From NCBI RefSeq assembly GCF_020519665.1, contig NZ_CP084703.1, positions 1,984,001 to 2,048,000 of the forward strand: DNA of 64,000 nt, written 5' to 3'. This document shows, in pieces, positions 1 to 8,497 of the stretch. The notes beneath the pieces were generated by a model. The model saw only the letters and a list, made by a program, of their open reading frames with translations, was not told where the DNA came from and ran no database searches. Position 1 is the first letter of the stretch; each line of letters opens with the position of its first letter. The position numbers and the translations under genes are program-made. This stretch comes from Bacillus shivajii (GTDB lineage Bacteria; Bacillota; Bacilli; Bacillales; Salisediminibacteriaceae).

Positions 1-1
1 T

Positions 2-91
2 TGTGCTAATTGTCATCGTATGATACATCGTAAAAAAGATCATGTGTTATCTATAGAAGAATTGAAAGAACTATTAAAAATACAAGGGTAA
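2..91 (+). CDS. HNH endonuclease, C-terminal end only (cut by window edge)
   Basis: The reading frame enters from the left edge and gives 29 residues before TAA. It begins with CANCHRMIHR, the C-x-x-C-H plus downstream H pattern that closes the HNH/beta-beta-alpha-metal nuclease fold in McrA-like enzymes. The rest is a short hydrophilic tail. Nothing of the rest of the protein is visible, so it cannot be said whether it is a free HNH enzyme or carries a ScoMcrA-like head as the McrB-like protein downstream does. It is on the same strand as the following defence genes, 48 bp before the next start. Confidence 0.6.
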   Translation, partial: CANCHRMIHRKKDHVLSIEELKELLKIQG

Positions 92-139
92 AGAGTTTTA
101 CTAAATAAATACTTATCTTTTAAAAGGGAGGGCTTAGTT

Positions 140-1024
140 ATGCATTCACCGTTAAGTCAAAAACAAATTGATAGTATTTGGAATACACTCACTTTAGAGC
201 AACAAGACTGGACAAATGAGTACACAAATCAAAGAAGAAGAGACAAATGGTTTGAAGCACTAGCCCAAAAAAAGGGGATTGTAATAGATGATCAAATAAC
301 CGAGGAAGAAAAAAGAAATGTAATTGATGATTGGGAACTTGTAGAAATATTAGATGGTGGTAAAGGGAACAAACCATACAAATGTGAATGCGGAAAAGCT
401 TTACGTTTTCAATATATTGTTTTTCATGCTTCTAAAAACAAAACGTATAAACTAGGTTCAACTTGTATTGAACATTATACGGGTTTGTCAGTAGATGTTG
501 TGAAAGACATCGAAAAAGGGATTTTACAGATCAATTCGAAACGGGATGAGATATTACTTAAAATTCATGAGAAACAGTATACGAATGTAGAGCGATATCT
601 AAATAAAGGTATTGAATTACCAGAATCGATTACGCAGCAACTTGAGATGGGTATCCCTTTATTGGACGATCAAATAAAGGATCTAGAAGATTCACTAAAA
701 GAAATAGAGCGTCAAGAATGGCTTGAAACGAATAACAAGCTGGGTAAAATAAATGAAAAACAATATTCGCAAATAGAATATGTTAAAGAAATTGATCGTA
801 AAAAAGAAACCTTTCAATATACATACGAGTCCTTCATTAATGAGAACCTTGATATATTAAAACAAATACGGGAAAAAGAAGAACGGTTATCTCCTAAGTT
901 AAAAGAGGAATGGAAGTGGATGCAGAATGAAGTCCTTCGATTAAAAAATGATGGAACAATGGATTTCGAAACATTTTTTGTTCGTATGGAAAATATGTTG
1001 ATTCCTTTGAAGGTAACTAGATAA
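140..1024 (+). CDS. Zinc-site, coiled-coil protein of unknown function (294 aa)
   Basis: I do not recognise the family with confidence. The ATG has a GGGAGGG ribosome site about 7 nt upstream. A compact metal-type site is visible: C82-x-C84 and C109-x2-H112, separated by a stretch that should form a beta hairpin (YKCECGKALRF and TCIEHYTGL). After residue 120 the protein is charged and rich in Glu, Lys and Gln, and probably mostly helical or coiled-coil. It lies between an HNH nuclease tail and a McrBC-like pair, so a role in the same defence island is plausible but is inferred from location only. There is no signal peptide, so it should be cytoplasmic. Confidence 0.7.
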   Translation: MHSPLSQKQIDSIWNTLTLEQQDWTNEYTNQRRRDKWFEALAQKKGIVIDDQITEEEKRNVIDDWELVEILDGGKGNKPYKCECGKALRFQYIVFHASKNKTYKLGSTCIEHYTGLSVDVVKDIEKGILQINSKRDEILLKIHEKQYTNVERYLNKGIELPESITQQLEMGIPLLDDQIKDLEDSLKEIERQEWLETNNKLGKINEKQYSQIEYVKEIDRKKETFQYTYESFINENLDILKQIREKEERLSPKLKEEWKWMQNEVLRLKNDGTMDFETFFVRMENMLIPLKVTR

Positions 1025-1275
1025 ATTTTCATCATGGAGTATTATGCGCTAAAAGAATGAGGGGAAATGTAATACGGAATTTTATAAAATGGATCTAATA
1101 AGTACGAAGGTAAACGAATAGATTAATCCTTATTGTGCTGTTATACATTTTTATCTGAATGGGAAAAACGGTGAAGAGACTTATAACGGGGCATTTTATC
1201 TGCAAAGATAAGCGAAGGACAAGAGATAAAGTGATTCGCTTTAAAATAACCTATCAAAAATAGGGGGGAAGTACA

Positions 1276-3507
1276 ATGACAATACCAAGCAACATAACAA
1301 AAGAACATATCGAACAAGCGTTAGAGAAGATTGATGAAATCGGTATTGAAAATGTAAGGCCAGCGACTAAATTTGAGGTACTGCATAATGATAAGCGATA
1401 TCCACCAAAGGAAGTATTAAGGTTTGCAAATGAAATAGCTAATGGAAATGAATTAAATAACTTCAGTGGTGGAGACGAATCCAATAATTTTTTAATTGAT
1501 AGAGAATTTACCATCGTTTTAAAAGACACCGACCAAATCATTGGAAAGAATTATACGAAGAATAAAAGCGTCAATCGCGAACTAATGATTGGCCGAGGGA
1601 ACATTTTTCATTCAAGAAATGAAGCTGATTGGGCCTTTGATTTTACATATAATTTGGTTACTGAACTTGGTATTGAAGGGCCTGGTGATGAACGGCTTTC
1701 GGTCACTTATCGTAAGGGTCGAAAATCTATACATATCAATTTTTGTAGCTGGTTAGTTTTAGGGTTTTCCCATAATAAACAAGGAACCGAAGTCCGCCTT
1801 CCTTTTACTGAAACCAGTGAACTGGACGGTTATGAGATCGATTATAACTTTAAAAAGATGGGGATGACCAAAAAAGTAAATTGCTATGTACTCCCATTAT
1901 CAGATGTACAATCCCTATCAAAAACACTTGAAGAAAATTATAAAGAAACGCTTCAATATATCGTAGAACTATTTGAAAATCAAAAGCGTTCGCCGTACCG
2001 ACATCATAATCATGATCAATTAGAGGAAGCAATATTTAATAATGAAATGAGGAAGGAAATCTTTATGAACGGGTTTGAGATAGGGGATGCAGTTGAAGAG
2101 GATGAAGACGTGCAGTATTTTTGGTTAACGGCTAATCCTTCGATTTGGGATGTAAGCAAAATAAAGAATGGGGAAGCAGTTTTTTATACAGCTTATAATG
2201 AAAAAGGAAATAAAAGAAGGATCTTTCATGCGTTTGAATCTGCTCAACCGAAAGATAAAATCATTTTTTATGAGTCTACTCCTCGAAGAGAAATCGTAGC
2301 AATAGGTGAAGTCGTTGAAGGCCTTCATAAAGAAGAACATGAAGGTTTTCCAGAGCTAGTTGACGGAGTTTCTTTTCGATACATTCGTGATGTTAAACCA
2401 ATCTCTTGGTCACAAGTTATTGAAGTCGACGAATTAAAGAACGCGAACCCAATAAAAAACGGTGCACAAGGCAGTTTATTTGAACTGACAAAAGAAGAAT
2501 ACGAGACGATTCTTGCACTAGAGGAGCCAGAAGAACAAGAAATTAGTACAAGGGATGAAGGACTAAAGAAAATTGATTTTAATACCCCAATTGAGATAAG
2601 AGGTCTACACTTTGAAGATAAACAATTAATCATGAACCAAGCCCAAACTGCTCTTAAAAACGGGAAGAATATCATTTTAACAGGACCTCCAGGAACTGGG
2701 AAGTCAAAATTAGCGAAAGAAATTTGCCGAAGTTTTGAAGTCGATTATCAAATGACAACAGCCACCTCAGATTGGTCAACGTATGAAACGATTGGTGGCT
2801 ATCGTCCAGAGGCAGATGGAACACTGTCATTTAAACCAGGTTTATTTTTGTCATGCTTTAAAAACTCAAATACGTATAAACAGCAAAATGAATGGTTGAT
2901 CATTGATGAAATGAATCGTGCCGACATTGATAAAGCCTTTGGATCTTTATTTTCAGCGTTAACGGGTGATTCAATTTCATTACCTTTTACAGCAGAAAGT
3001 GGAAAACAGGTCATCGTTCGACCGCAAAAGGATAATATGACTTTTCCAAAAAATGATTACGAATATATCATCCCGAATGATTGGCGCTTAATTGGAACGA
3101 TGAACACTTTTGATAAAGCATCTTTATATGAAATGAGCTATGCGTTTATGAGACGTTTTGCCTTTATTCCTGTTGGTGTTCCAAAGGTTATATCAGATGA
3201 ACTTGTAGAATCGTACCTTACTCAATGGGGAATAGAGCAACATAGTTATATTCGGCCGCTCACTCAAACGTGGAAATTGATTAACGAAAAAAGACAAATC
3301 GGTCCTGCAATTGTTGAAGACATTGCTAAGTATACGGTAGAAGATGGAGACTTTACTTCAGCAATTATTTTATATGTTATGCCTCAGTTTGAAGGGCTGA
3401 TGGATCATGAAATCATCGAATTTGTAAACAAAATGGGTGAACTAACTGAAATTGACAAAGAACGTTTACACAACTTTGCCGTTGATTTTTTCCAAATAAA
3501 GGAGTAA
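1276..3507 (+). CDS. McrB-like AAA+ GTPase/ATPase with ScoMcrA-like head and EVE domain
   Basis: Predicted motor subunit of a modification-dependent (type IV) restriction system. Residues about 8-82 (RYPPKEVL, then FSGGDES) resemble the ScoMcrA-like N-terminal head domain. Residues about 100-245 are unassigned. Residues about 280-415 (YFWLTANPSIWDV to LFELTKEEYETIL) look like an EVE/PUA-like domain, a family known to bind modified bases. Residues 440-743 are a McrB AAA+ module: Walker A GPPGTGKS at 470-477, Walker B with McrB signature IIDEMNRADID at 542-552, GTMNTFDK at 607-614 and FMRRFAF at 624-630. The McrC-like gene follows after 3 nt, so the two are co-translated. The start ATG is preceded by GGGGGGAAG. 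McrB normally hydrolyses GTP; which nucleotide this one uses cannot be told from the sequence. Confidence 0.85.
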   Translation: MTIPSNITKEHIEQALEKIDEIGIENVRPATKFEVLHNDKRYPPKEVLRFANEIANGNELNNFSGGDESNNFLIDREFTIVLKDTDQIIGKNYTKNKSVNRELMIGRGNIFHSRNEADWAFDFTYNLVTELGIEGPGDERLSVTYRKGRKSIHINFCSWLVLGFSHNKQGTEVRLPFTETSELDGYEIDYNFKKMGMTKKVNCYVLPLSDVQSLSKTLEENYKETLQYIVELFENQKRSPYRHHNHDQLEEAIFNNEMRKEIFMNGFEIGDAVEEDEDVQYFWLTANPSIWDVSKIKNGEAVFYTAYNEKGNKRRIFHAFESAQPKDKIIFYESTPRREIVAIGEVVEGLHKEEHEGFPELVDGVSFRYIRDVKPISWSQVIEVDELKNANPIKNGAQGSLFELTKEEYETILALEEPEEQEISTRDEGLKKIDFNTPIEIRGLHFEDKQLIMNQAQTALKNGKNIILTGPPGTGKSKLAKEICRSFEVDYQMTTATSDWSTYETIGGYRPEADGTLSFKPGLFLSCFKNSNTYKQQNEWLIIDEMNRADIDKAFGSLFSALTGDSISLPFTAESGKQVIVRPQKDNMTFPKNDYEYIIPNDWRLIGTMNTFDKASLYEMSYAFMRRFAFIPVGVPKVISDELVESYLTQWGIEQHSYIRPLTQTWKLINEKRQIGPAIVEDIAKYTVEDGDFTSAIILYVMPQFEGLMDHEIIEFVNKMGELTEIDKERLHNFAVDFFQIKE

Positions 3508-3510
3508 CTC

Positions 3511-4830
3511 ATGAAACGAACTGAAATCATGAAAGAGGTAAGTGACTTTCTCATTGTTTACTTGAAAGCGGGAAAGGTAGGGATGAACTCTTTTATAAAA
3601 AAGGCGAATTTAAATATATCTCAACTTGATCATTTATTAATGATTCATTTTTTGATACGTGATGACGTGAAACAATTTGTACGAGAATTACCTGTTGAGA
3701 TACGACGGTTTAAAACGTCGACAAGGTCCACCAATAAAGTTTACTCTGGCGAAGTTCGCGGTCAAATCAATTGGTCAAATACATTAAAAGAGCGGATAAA
3801 AAGAAATCATAATGATCGTACGATCTTTTCTTGTAATGAATCCATCCGTAATTATGACATTGCTGAAAATCTTGTCCTTAAAGAATGTCTTAGTACGTTA
3901 TATCAGATCCTATTTTTAAAAATTGATACGAGCCGTCTTGAAAAATATGATTACTTTAAGGAGTGGAAGGAATTAAAGGGCATAGTTGAGGATATGATCC
4001 GAAAAAATGTTTATCTATCAAAGGTTCAATCAGAAGAAAGTAAAGTCACGAACCGAATGATTCAAAAAACACTCACACACCGTAATCCATTGTATCGAAA
4101 AGCCGCTAAACTATTGCTTGATTACCGCGAACTGATGAAAGGGAAGTATGATGAAGATGTTTTGCAAGCTTTATTAGTCGAAACGTTTATCTTTCCTGAT
4201 AAAGAAGAAGTGTTGTTTGAGTTGTACTGGACGATCCAATTAATCAAATGCAGTACAGAGAATGCACAGTTACAGTTGATCAACGGAAAAAATAATCTCG
4301 TTGCAAGCTGGGAAGATGAGGAACACTCTTACCATATATATCACGACTCAAAAGGGTCGCCAAACATTTTATTTCATGTTTCTACCGAAGAAGTCGCTGA
4401 AGTGGAGCACCCTTTTATTAAGAAAAAAATATCTGCTATGGATTTTGCTCATCAAGTAGCTGAAGCGAGTTTTCAAGGCGGTTTTGATCAGACGACTTAT
4501 TGGCGTGGCAGACCAGATATTATTATTGAGATGTATACGAAAGAAACCGATGAATTAGTAAAAGTCGTGATTGGTGAAGTGAAAGATACAAAACGAACGG
4601 AATATGCTATTACAGGATTACGTGAGCTCATTGATTATATGGAATTGATCAAAGATAAACATGGTGTTTATTTGAGGGAAAAAAATGAGAGTATGGTTGA
4701 AGGTAGGTTATTTGTCGAAGGCATAGACGTGAAAGAATCAACGAGTGAACACGTTAAAGTTCATTCTTTGTTTAGTAAGGATGTTAAGTTAAATATTACA
4801 GTACCTAAAATCAAAACAAAATTAAGTTAA
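3511..4830 (+). CDS. McrC-like PD-(D/E)XK nuclease subunit
   Basis: Predicted cleavage partner of the McrB-like motor just upstream, with only 3 nt between the genes. The N-terminal 230 residues are helical and poorly conserved. A PD-(D/E)XK core is visible at the C-terminus: E239 in FELYW, RPDIIIE with D336, then GEVKDTK with E356 and K358, followed by a helix (YAITGLRELIDYMEL) typical of DUF2357/McrC-type nucleases. All expected catalytic residues are present, so the system looks intact. Length (439 aa) fits McrC-like proteins. The assignment to McrC rests on the nuclease motif plus gene order, not on overall similarity. Confidence 0.75.
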   Translation: MKRTEIMKEVSDFLIVYLKAGKVGMNSFIKKANLNISQLDHLLMIHFLIRDDVKQFVRELPVEIRRFKTSTRSTNKVYSGEVRGQINWSNTLKERIKRNHNDRTIFSCNESIRNYDIAENLVLKECLSTLYQILFLKIDTSRLEKYDYFKEWKELKGIVEDMIRKNVYLSKVQSEESKVTNRMIQKTLTHRNPLYRKAAKLLLDYRELMKGKYDEDVLQALLVETFIFPDKEEVLFELYWTIQLIKCSTENAQLQLINGKNNLVASWEDEEHSYHIYHDSKGSPNILFHVSTEEVAEVEHPFIKKKISAMDFAHQVAEASFQGGFDQTTYWRGRPDIIIEMYTKETDELVKVVIGEVKDTKRTEYAITGLRELIDYMELIKDKHGVYLREKNESMVEGRLFVEGIDVKESTSEHVKVHSLFSKDVKLNITVPKIKTKLS

Positions 4831-4839
4831 ACATATTTT

Positions 4840-4869
4840 CCCATACTGTTTGTTCGGTGTGGGGTTTTT
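4840..4869 (+). terminator. Rho-independent terminator after the McrBC-like pair
   Basis: CCCATAC pairs with GTGTGGG (one G-U pair) around a 10-nt loop and is followed by GTTTTT. It closes the McrBC-like operon and separates it from the next two-gene unit. Confidence 0.55.
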
Positions 4870-4986
4870 CATTTGTCTCGTTTTGTTTCCTTTCCTTTGG
4901 ATTTGATTTGTAATGTTTTGGAACATTTTGGAATAGGACAATTTTCACAATACATAAGAATTAGTACATGAACAAAGGAGGACGTC

Positions 4987-5385
4987 ATGAGAAAAAGGAA
5001 AAGTTATAAAGTTGACCCAGGTTATATGACGTGTCCGGATGCTGCTAGATTATTTTTAGACATTGTAGGAAAAACAGAAAACGAATATAGAGAGTATTAT
5101 GAGTTCTTTCTAGAGGGGGCGAAACAAGGGAAGTTTAGTGGTAAAGAATACAAGACAAATATGTATCAAGTGAAAAAGTCGGAAATTGTTGCTTATGCAA
5201 AAAGCTATCAAGAAACGGACTTTTGTGTAGACTTAACAAAAACATTAGATATTACTGATCGTGAGGTAAACACTCAGGTAGAATTAAATAAAAATGAAAT
5301 TAATACAATTATTGCTTTCCAAGAACAAGGTATTTTAAAAAAAGAAGCGGCTTACGATGCGATCAAGAAAATTATTTTGAATTAG
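4987..5385 (+). CDS. Small predicted DNA-binding (excisionase/MerR-like HTH) protein, partner of the GHKL ATPase
   Basis: 132 residues, no recognised family name. Residues 14-73 (MTCPDAARLF, then GAKQGKFSG, then VKKSEIVAYAKSY) follow the layout of an excisionase-type winged helix: a helix beginning with a T-x-x-x-A-A pattern, a small residue-rich turn, a short beta wing, then a closing helix. The C-terminal half is acidic and helical. ATG at 4987 overlaps its ribosome site region AAAGGAGG. Only 39 nt separate it from the GHKL ATPase gene on the same strand, so the two probably form one operon; the pairing is inference from spacing. The HTH call is from pattern only. Confidence 0.65.
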   Translation: MRKRKSYKVDPGYMTCPDAARLFLDIVGKTENEYREYYEFFLEGAKQGKFSGKEYKTNMYQVKKSEIVAYAKSYQETDFCVDLTKTLDITDREVNTQVELNKNEINTIIAFQEQGILKKEAAYDAIKKIILN

Positions 5386-5424
5386 TTATCTAGAAATATA
5401 CAACTTTTTGATCGGGGGAGTAGA

Positions 5425-7767
5425 ATGCTAACAAATAATGATGTGAAAGAATTCGCCATAAACTTAGCTAATACTGAAAGCGAAGGAGAAGTTATAAAAG
5501 TATTAAAAGAATATGGTTATTTTAATGATGAATTATGTTGGAAGCCATTTGGTAATAATGAAAATAATTTTTCGGTCATTGGAGCCCAACAAAGTTCAGC
5601 AGATGCTGCTTTAGTTGAAAAGTTAATCAATAGTGTTGATGCTGTGTTAATTCGAAAGTGTATGGAAGAAGCGATAGACCCGACCGGTGTTGAAGCTCCA
5701 CCATCAATTAGAGATGCTCTAGAAAAGTTCTATCAAGTTTCAGAAGGAAATTTAATTCATTTAAATAAAAATGAGAGAAATATGTTGGCTCAAAATATAA
5801 GACTATATACAACAGGCAGCAAAAGTAAACCAAATTATTGTGTAGTCGACCTTGGTGAAGGTCAATCTCCAAGTCGGTTACCGGAAACAATTCTATCTTT
5901 AAGTAAATCTAATAAACTAAGAATTCCTTTTGTTCAAGGGAAGTTTAATATGGGAGGTACTGGAGTCCTTCAATTTTGCGGGGAGAATAACTTTCAACTG
6001 ATTATTTCAAAAAGATGTCCGAGAATACCCGATCGATTTAATGAATTTGATAAAAAAATAGATCATACAAAAGATTATTGGGGTGTGTCAATTGTCCGGA
6101 GAAGCCCACCAAAAAAGGGAGCTAAAAGTTCTTCTTACGAGTATTTGGCCCCGGGTGGTAATATATTGAAATTTAAAGCTGATGAATTTAACGTTTTACC
6201 TGAAAGTAAGTTCAAATGGGGGACTTTTATTAAATTGTATGAATATAAAATTCCGGGTTGTACCTCGGTTTCAACGTTTGATTTATACTATAGGCTATCG
6301 CTTTTAATGCCAAACGTTGCGCTACCTATTAGAATTATAGAAACACGTGATTATAAAGGTAACACTTTAGAAACAACGATTAATGGGTTGAGGGTTAGGT
6401 TGGAAGAAGATCGTAATAAAAATTTAGAAGAGAATTTTCCTTACCGAAGTGAAATAACCGTTAACAATCAGAAGATAAAATACTCTCTTTATGCGTTTAA
6501 AGAGGGAAATGATGACAATTATAGAAAACAAGAAGGGGTTATTTTTGTAATTAATGGTCAAGCGCATGGTTTTCTTCCAAAAAGTTTGTTTGGAAGAAAG
6601 AAAGTCGGTTTAGGGTACATCAAAGATTCTCTGTTAGCCGTTCTAGACTGCTCGGATTTAGATTTACGCTCAAGAGAAGATTTATTTATGAATAGTAGGG
6701 ATAAGTTAAGGGACGGTGATTTGAAAAAAACAATTGAAGATTGTTTAGAAGATACCTTTAAAAACAATGTATTACTTAAAGAACTCCAAAAGGAGAGAAG
6801 GAAAAAAGCTATAGAAGATAAAATAGGTGATTCAAAGCCTTTATCAGAAGTATTGAACAAAATAATGAAGCAGTCACCATCCTTGAAAGATTTTTTGAGC
6901 TATGGAAGTAAAGTAATAAACCCATTTGATATAGGTGATGAAGATGGAGAAGATAAAGGTGATAACGGTGGCGAAAACCAACATCCTAATAGTGACTTTA
7001 AAGGTGAATTCTTTCCAACATACTTTCACCTTAAAGGAAAAGTATCGCGTTTATTAAAATCGGTCCCAAAAAATAGAAAGGCGAGAGTGATTTTTGAGAC
7101 CGATGCTGAAAACGGGTATTTTGGTAGAAAAGATAAACCGGGACAGATTAAATTGACTGTTAATGGTGTAAATGTACCGACATATTCTATGAACCTTGTT
7201 TCAGGTCGAGCTTCATTAAATATTACTCTTCCAACGAAATGTAGAGTAGGGGATCAATTAGAATATAAGATAGAAGTTACAGATGGTTCAAGAAAAGAGC
7301 CCTTTATTGAAAAGTTTATCATTTATGTTATGAAAGCAACTCCGAGTAAAGGGATGAAAAAAAATAAACCAAACCTTGCTCCTCCTGAGCTTATCGAAGT
7401 AAAAAAACAAGAGTGGTCAAAACATCAAATGAACGAAGAAGCAGTTCTTAGAGCAAAGGAAGATGACGGAGTATATGATTTTTTTGTAAATATGGATAAT
7501 GTCTACCTTCAGTCAGAGTTATTAAAGCATAAAGACAATGAAAAAATGAATGTAATAAAATCTCAGTATAAATATGGTATGTCTCTAATTGCATTAGCGA
7601 TATTACAACATTACACGCATAAGGAAACAAAACAAAACGAAGATGAAAATGAAGAAATTGATGTAACTGAAAAGATTTACGAAATCACAAAAATCATTGC
7701 TCCTTTATTTCTACCAATGGTTACGACTATGAATGAGTTACAAATAGAAGAGAAAATGGAATTGTAG
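5425..7767 (+). CDS. Large GHKL (Hsp90/MutL/MORC-type) ATPase, probable defence protein
   Basis: 780 residues with a clear N-terminal Bergerat-fold ATP site: N-box EKLINSVDA (E65, N69, D72), G1 box DLGEGQSP (D141, G143, G145) and a glycine-rich lid QGKFNMGGTGVLQF at 170-183. After about residue 450 there is a charged linker (EKERRKK, then an acidic Asp/Gly/Glu stretch near 500-525), followed by a beta-rich segment near 565-640 (GYFGRKDKPG, VNVPTYSM) that looks like an immunoglobulin-type or receptor-like fold, and a helical C-terminus. GHKL proteins of this size sit in restriction and phage-defence neighbourhoods (the MutL/MORC-related groups), but no nuclease domain is seen here. It is paired with the small HTH-like gene upstream and followed by a strong terminator. 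Confidence 0.8.
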   Translation: MLTNNDVKEFAINLANTESEGEVIKVLKEYGYFNDELCWKPFGNNENNFSVIGAQQSSADAALVEKLINSVDAVLIRKCMEEAIDPTGVEAPPSIRDALEKFYQVSEGNLIHLNKNERNMLAQNIRLYTTGSKSKPNYCVVDLGEGQSPSRLPETILSLSKSNKLRIPFVQGKFNMGGTGVLQFCGENNFQLIISKRCPRIPDRFNEFDKKIDHTKDYWGVSIVRRSPPKKGAKSSSYEYLAPGGNILKFKADEFNVLPESKFKWGTFIKLYEYKIPGCTSVSTFDLYYRLSLLMPNVALPIRIIETRDYKGNTLETTINGLRVRLEEDRNKNLEENFPYRSEITVNNQKIKYSLYAFKEGNDDNYRKQEGVIFVINGQAHGFLPKSLFGRKKVGLGYIKDSLLAVLDCSDLDLRSREDLFMNSRDKLRDGDLKKTIEDCLEDTFKNNVLLKELQKERRKKAIEDKIGDSKPLSEVLNKIMKQSPSLKDFLSYGSKVINPFDIGDEDGEDKGDNGGENQHPNSDFKGEFFPTYFHLKGKVSRLLKSVPKNRKARVIFETDAENGYFGRKDKPGQIKLTVNGVNVPTYSMNLVSGRASLNITLPTKCRVGDQLEYKIEVTDGSRKEPFIEKFIIYVMKATPSKGMKKNKPNLAPPELIEVKKQEWSKHQMNEEAVLRAKEDDGVYDFFVNMDNVYLQSELLKHKDNEKMNVIKSQYKYGMSLIALAILQHYTHKETKQNEDENEEIDVTEKIYEITKIIAPLFLPMVTTMNELQIEEKMEL

Positions 7768-7800
7768 TAAAAAATAGATTGTATAAAAGCCTTTTCTGTT

Positions 7801-7843
7801 TTAAAAAAGTGCCAGTTGCATTAATGAAACTGGCACTTTTTTA
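7801..7843 (+). terminator. Strong terminator after the GHKL ATPase gene
   Basis: AAAAGTGCCAGTT pairs perfectly with AACTGGCACTTTT around a 9-nt loop, with flanking A and T runs, so it may work in both directions. Confidence 0.85.
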
Positions 7844-7924
7844 AGAGAACAATGAAACAGAACCACGCCTCCTTATACTTCCAATTAATAAATATACATA
7901 GTAAAATATTCCTTATATATTACA

Positions 7925-8099
7925 AATTTGGAAGCATGCGAACCGTCCAAGACTGGTGAAAAAGTCGCTGAAAAGTTAAAGTAGTGATCAAACCATACGA
8001 TATACAGAACCAAAACTATGTTTACCACCCTATATATAGCGATCGGGACTTTTAGTTCTCACTTTTTCACTGGTCCCGAACCGTCCCCACGCTTCCAAA
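7925..8099. repeat. Composite repeat element with nested inverted arms
   Basis: The stretch starts with GGAAGCATGCGAACCGTCC and ends with CGAACCGTCCCCACGCTTCC, both related to the dispersed 27-bp hairpin repeat. Inside it, ACTGGTGAAAAAGT (7953-7966) is matched by its inverted copy ACTTTTTCACTGGT near 8060-8073. The roughly 170-bp unit thus has layered inverted repeats and no open reading frame, as a small non-autonomous element would. It ends immediately before the ribosome site of the HIT gene. Confidence 0.5.
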
Positions 8100-8115
8100 A
8101 AGTGAGGTGTACATT

Positions 8116-8478
8116 TTGACTTGCCTATTCTGCGAACTGAACGATTACATACTAGAAAACGACTATGCATTCGTAATTTATGATAAATACCCTGTTGCGA
8201 AAGGACATGCTCTTGTGATTCCGAAGCGGCATGTGGCGGATTATTTTGATACGACAAAAGAAGAGAAAGACGCGATGCAAGAGCTTGCGGAACAAATTCG
8301 GGATATTCAAATAGAAGAGCTGTCTCCAGACGGCTTCAATGTCGGAATCAATTGCGGACAAGTAGCGGGGCAGACCGTCTTCCATGTGCATATGCACGTG
8401 ATTCCAAGATACGAAGGAGATATGGAGGACCCGCGTGGCGGTGTACGTGGAGTGATTCCAGAAAAACAGAAGTATTAA
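8116..8478 (+). CDS. HIT family nucleotide hydrolase/transferase
   Basis: A 120-residue histidine-triad protein. It begins TCLFCELN (a C-x-x-C found in many HIT proteins) and carries the triad HVHMHV at residues 90-95. HIT proteins hydrolyse or transfer nucleotidyl groups from dinucleoside polyphosphates and AMP conjugates. I chose TTG at 8116 because GAGGTG lies 6 nt upstream; a GTG at 8107 would overlap that site. The C-terminal DPRGGVRGVIP motif is shared with HIT proteins encoded beside PLD/helicase proteins. The next gene starts 19 nt downstream, so the two are co-transcribed, suggesting a joint defence function. Confidence 0.85.
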   Translation: MTCLFCELNDYILENDYAFVIYDKYPVAKGHALVIPKRHVADYFDTTKEEKDAMQELAEQIRDIQIEELSPDGFNVGINCGQVAGQTVFHVHMHVIPRYEGDMEDPRGGVRGVIPEKQKY

Positions 8479-8497
8479 GGACGGAAGGAGGATAAAA

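Noticed and set aside
8107-8115. GTG at 8107 as HIT start
   Set aside because: It would use up the ribosome site GAGGTG; TTG at 8116 gives the standard TCLFCEL start of the family.
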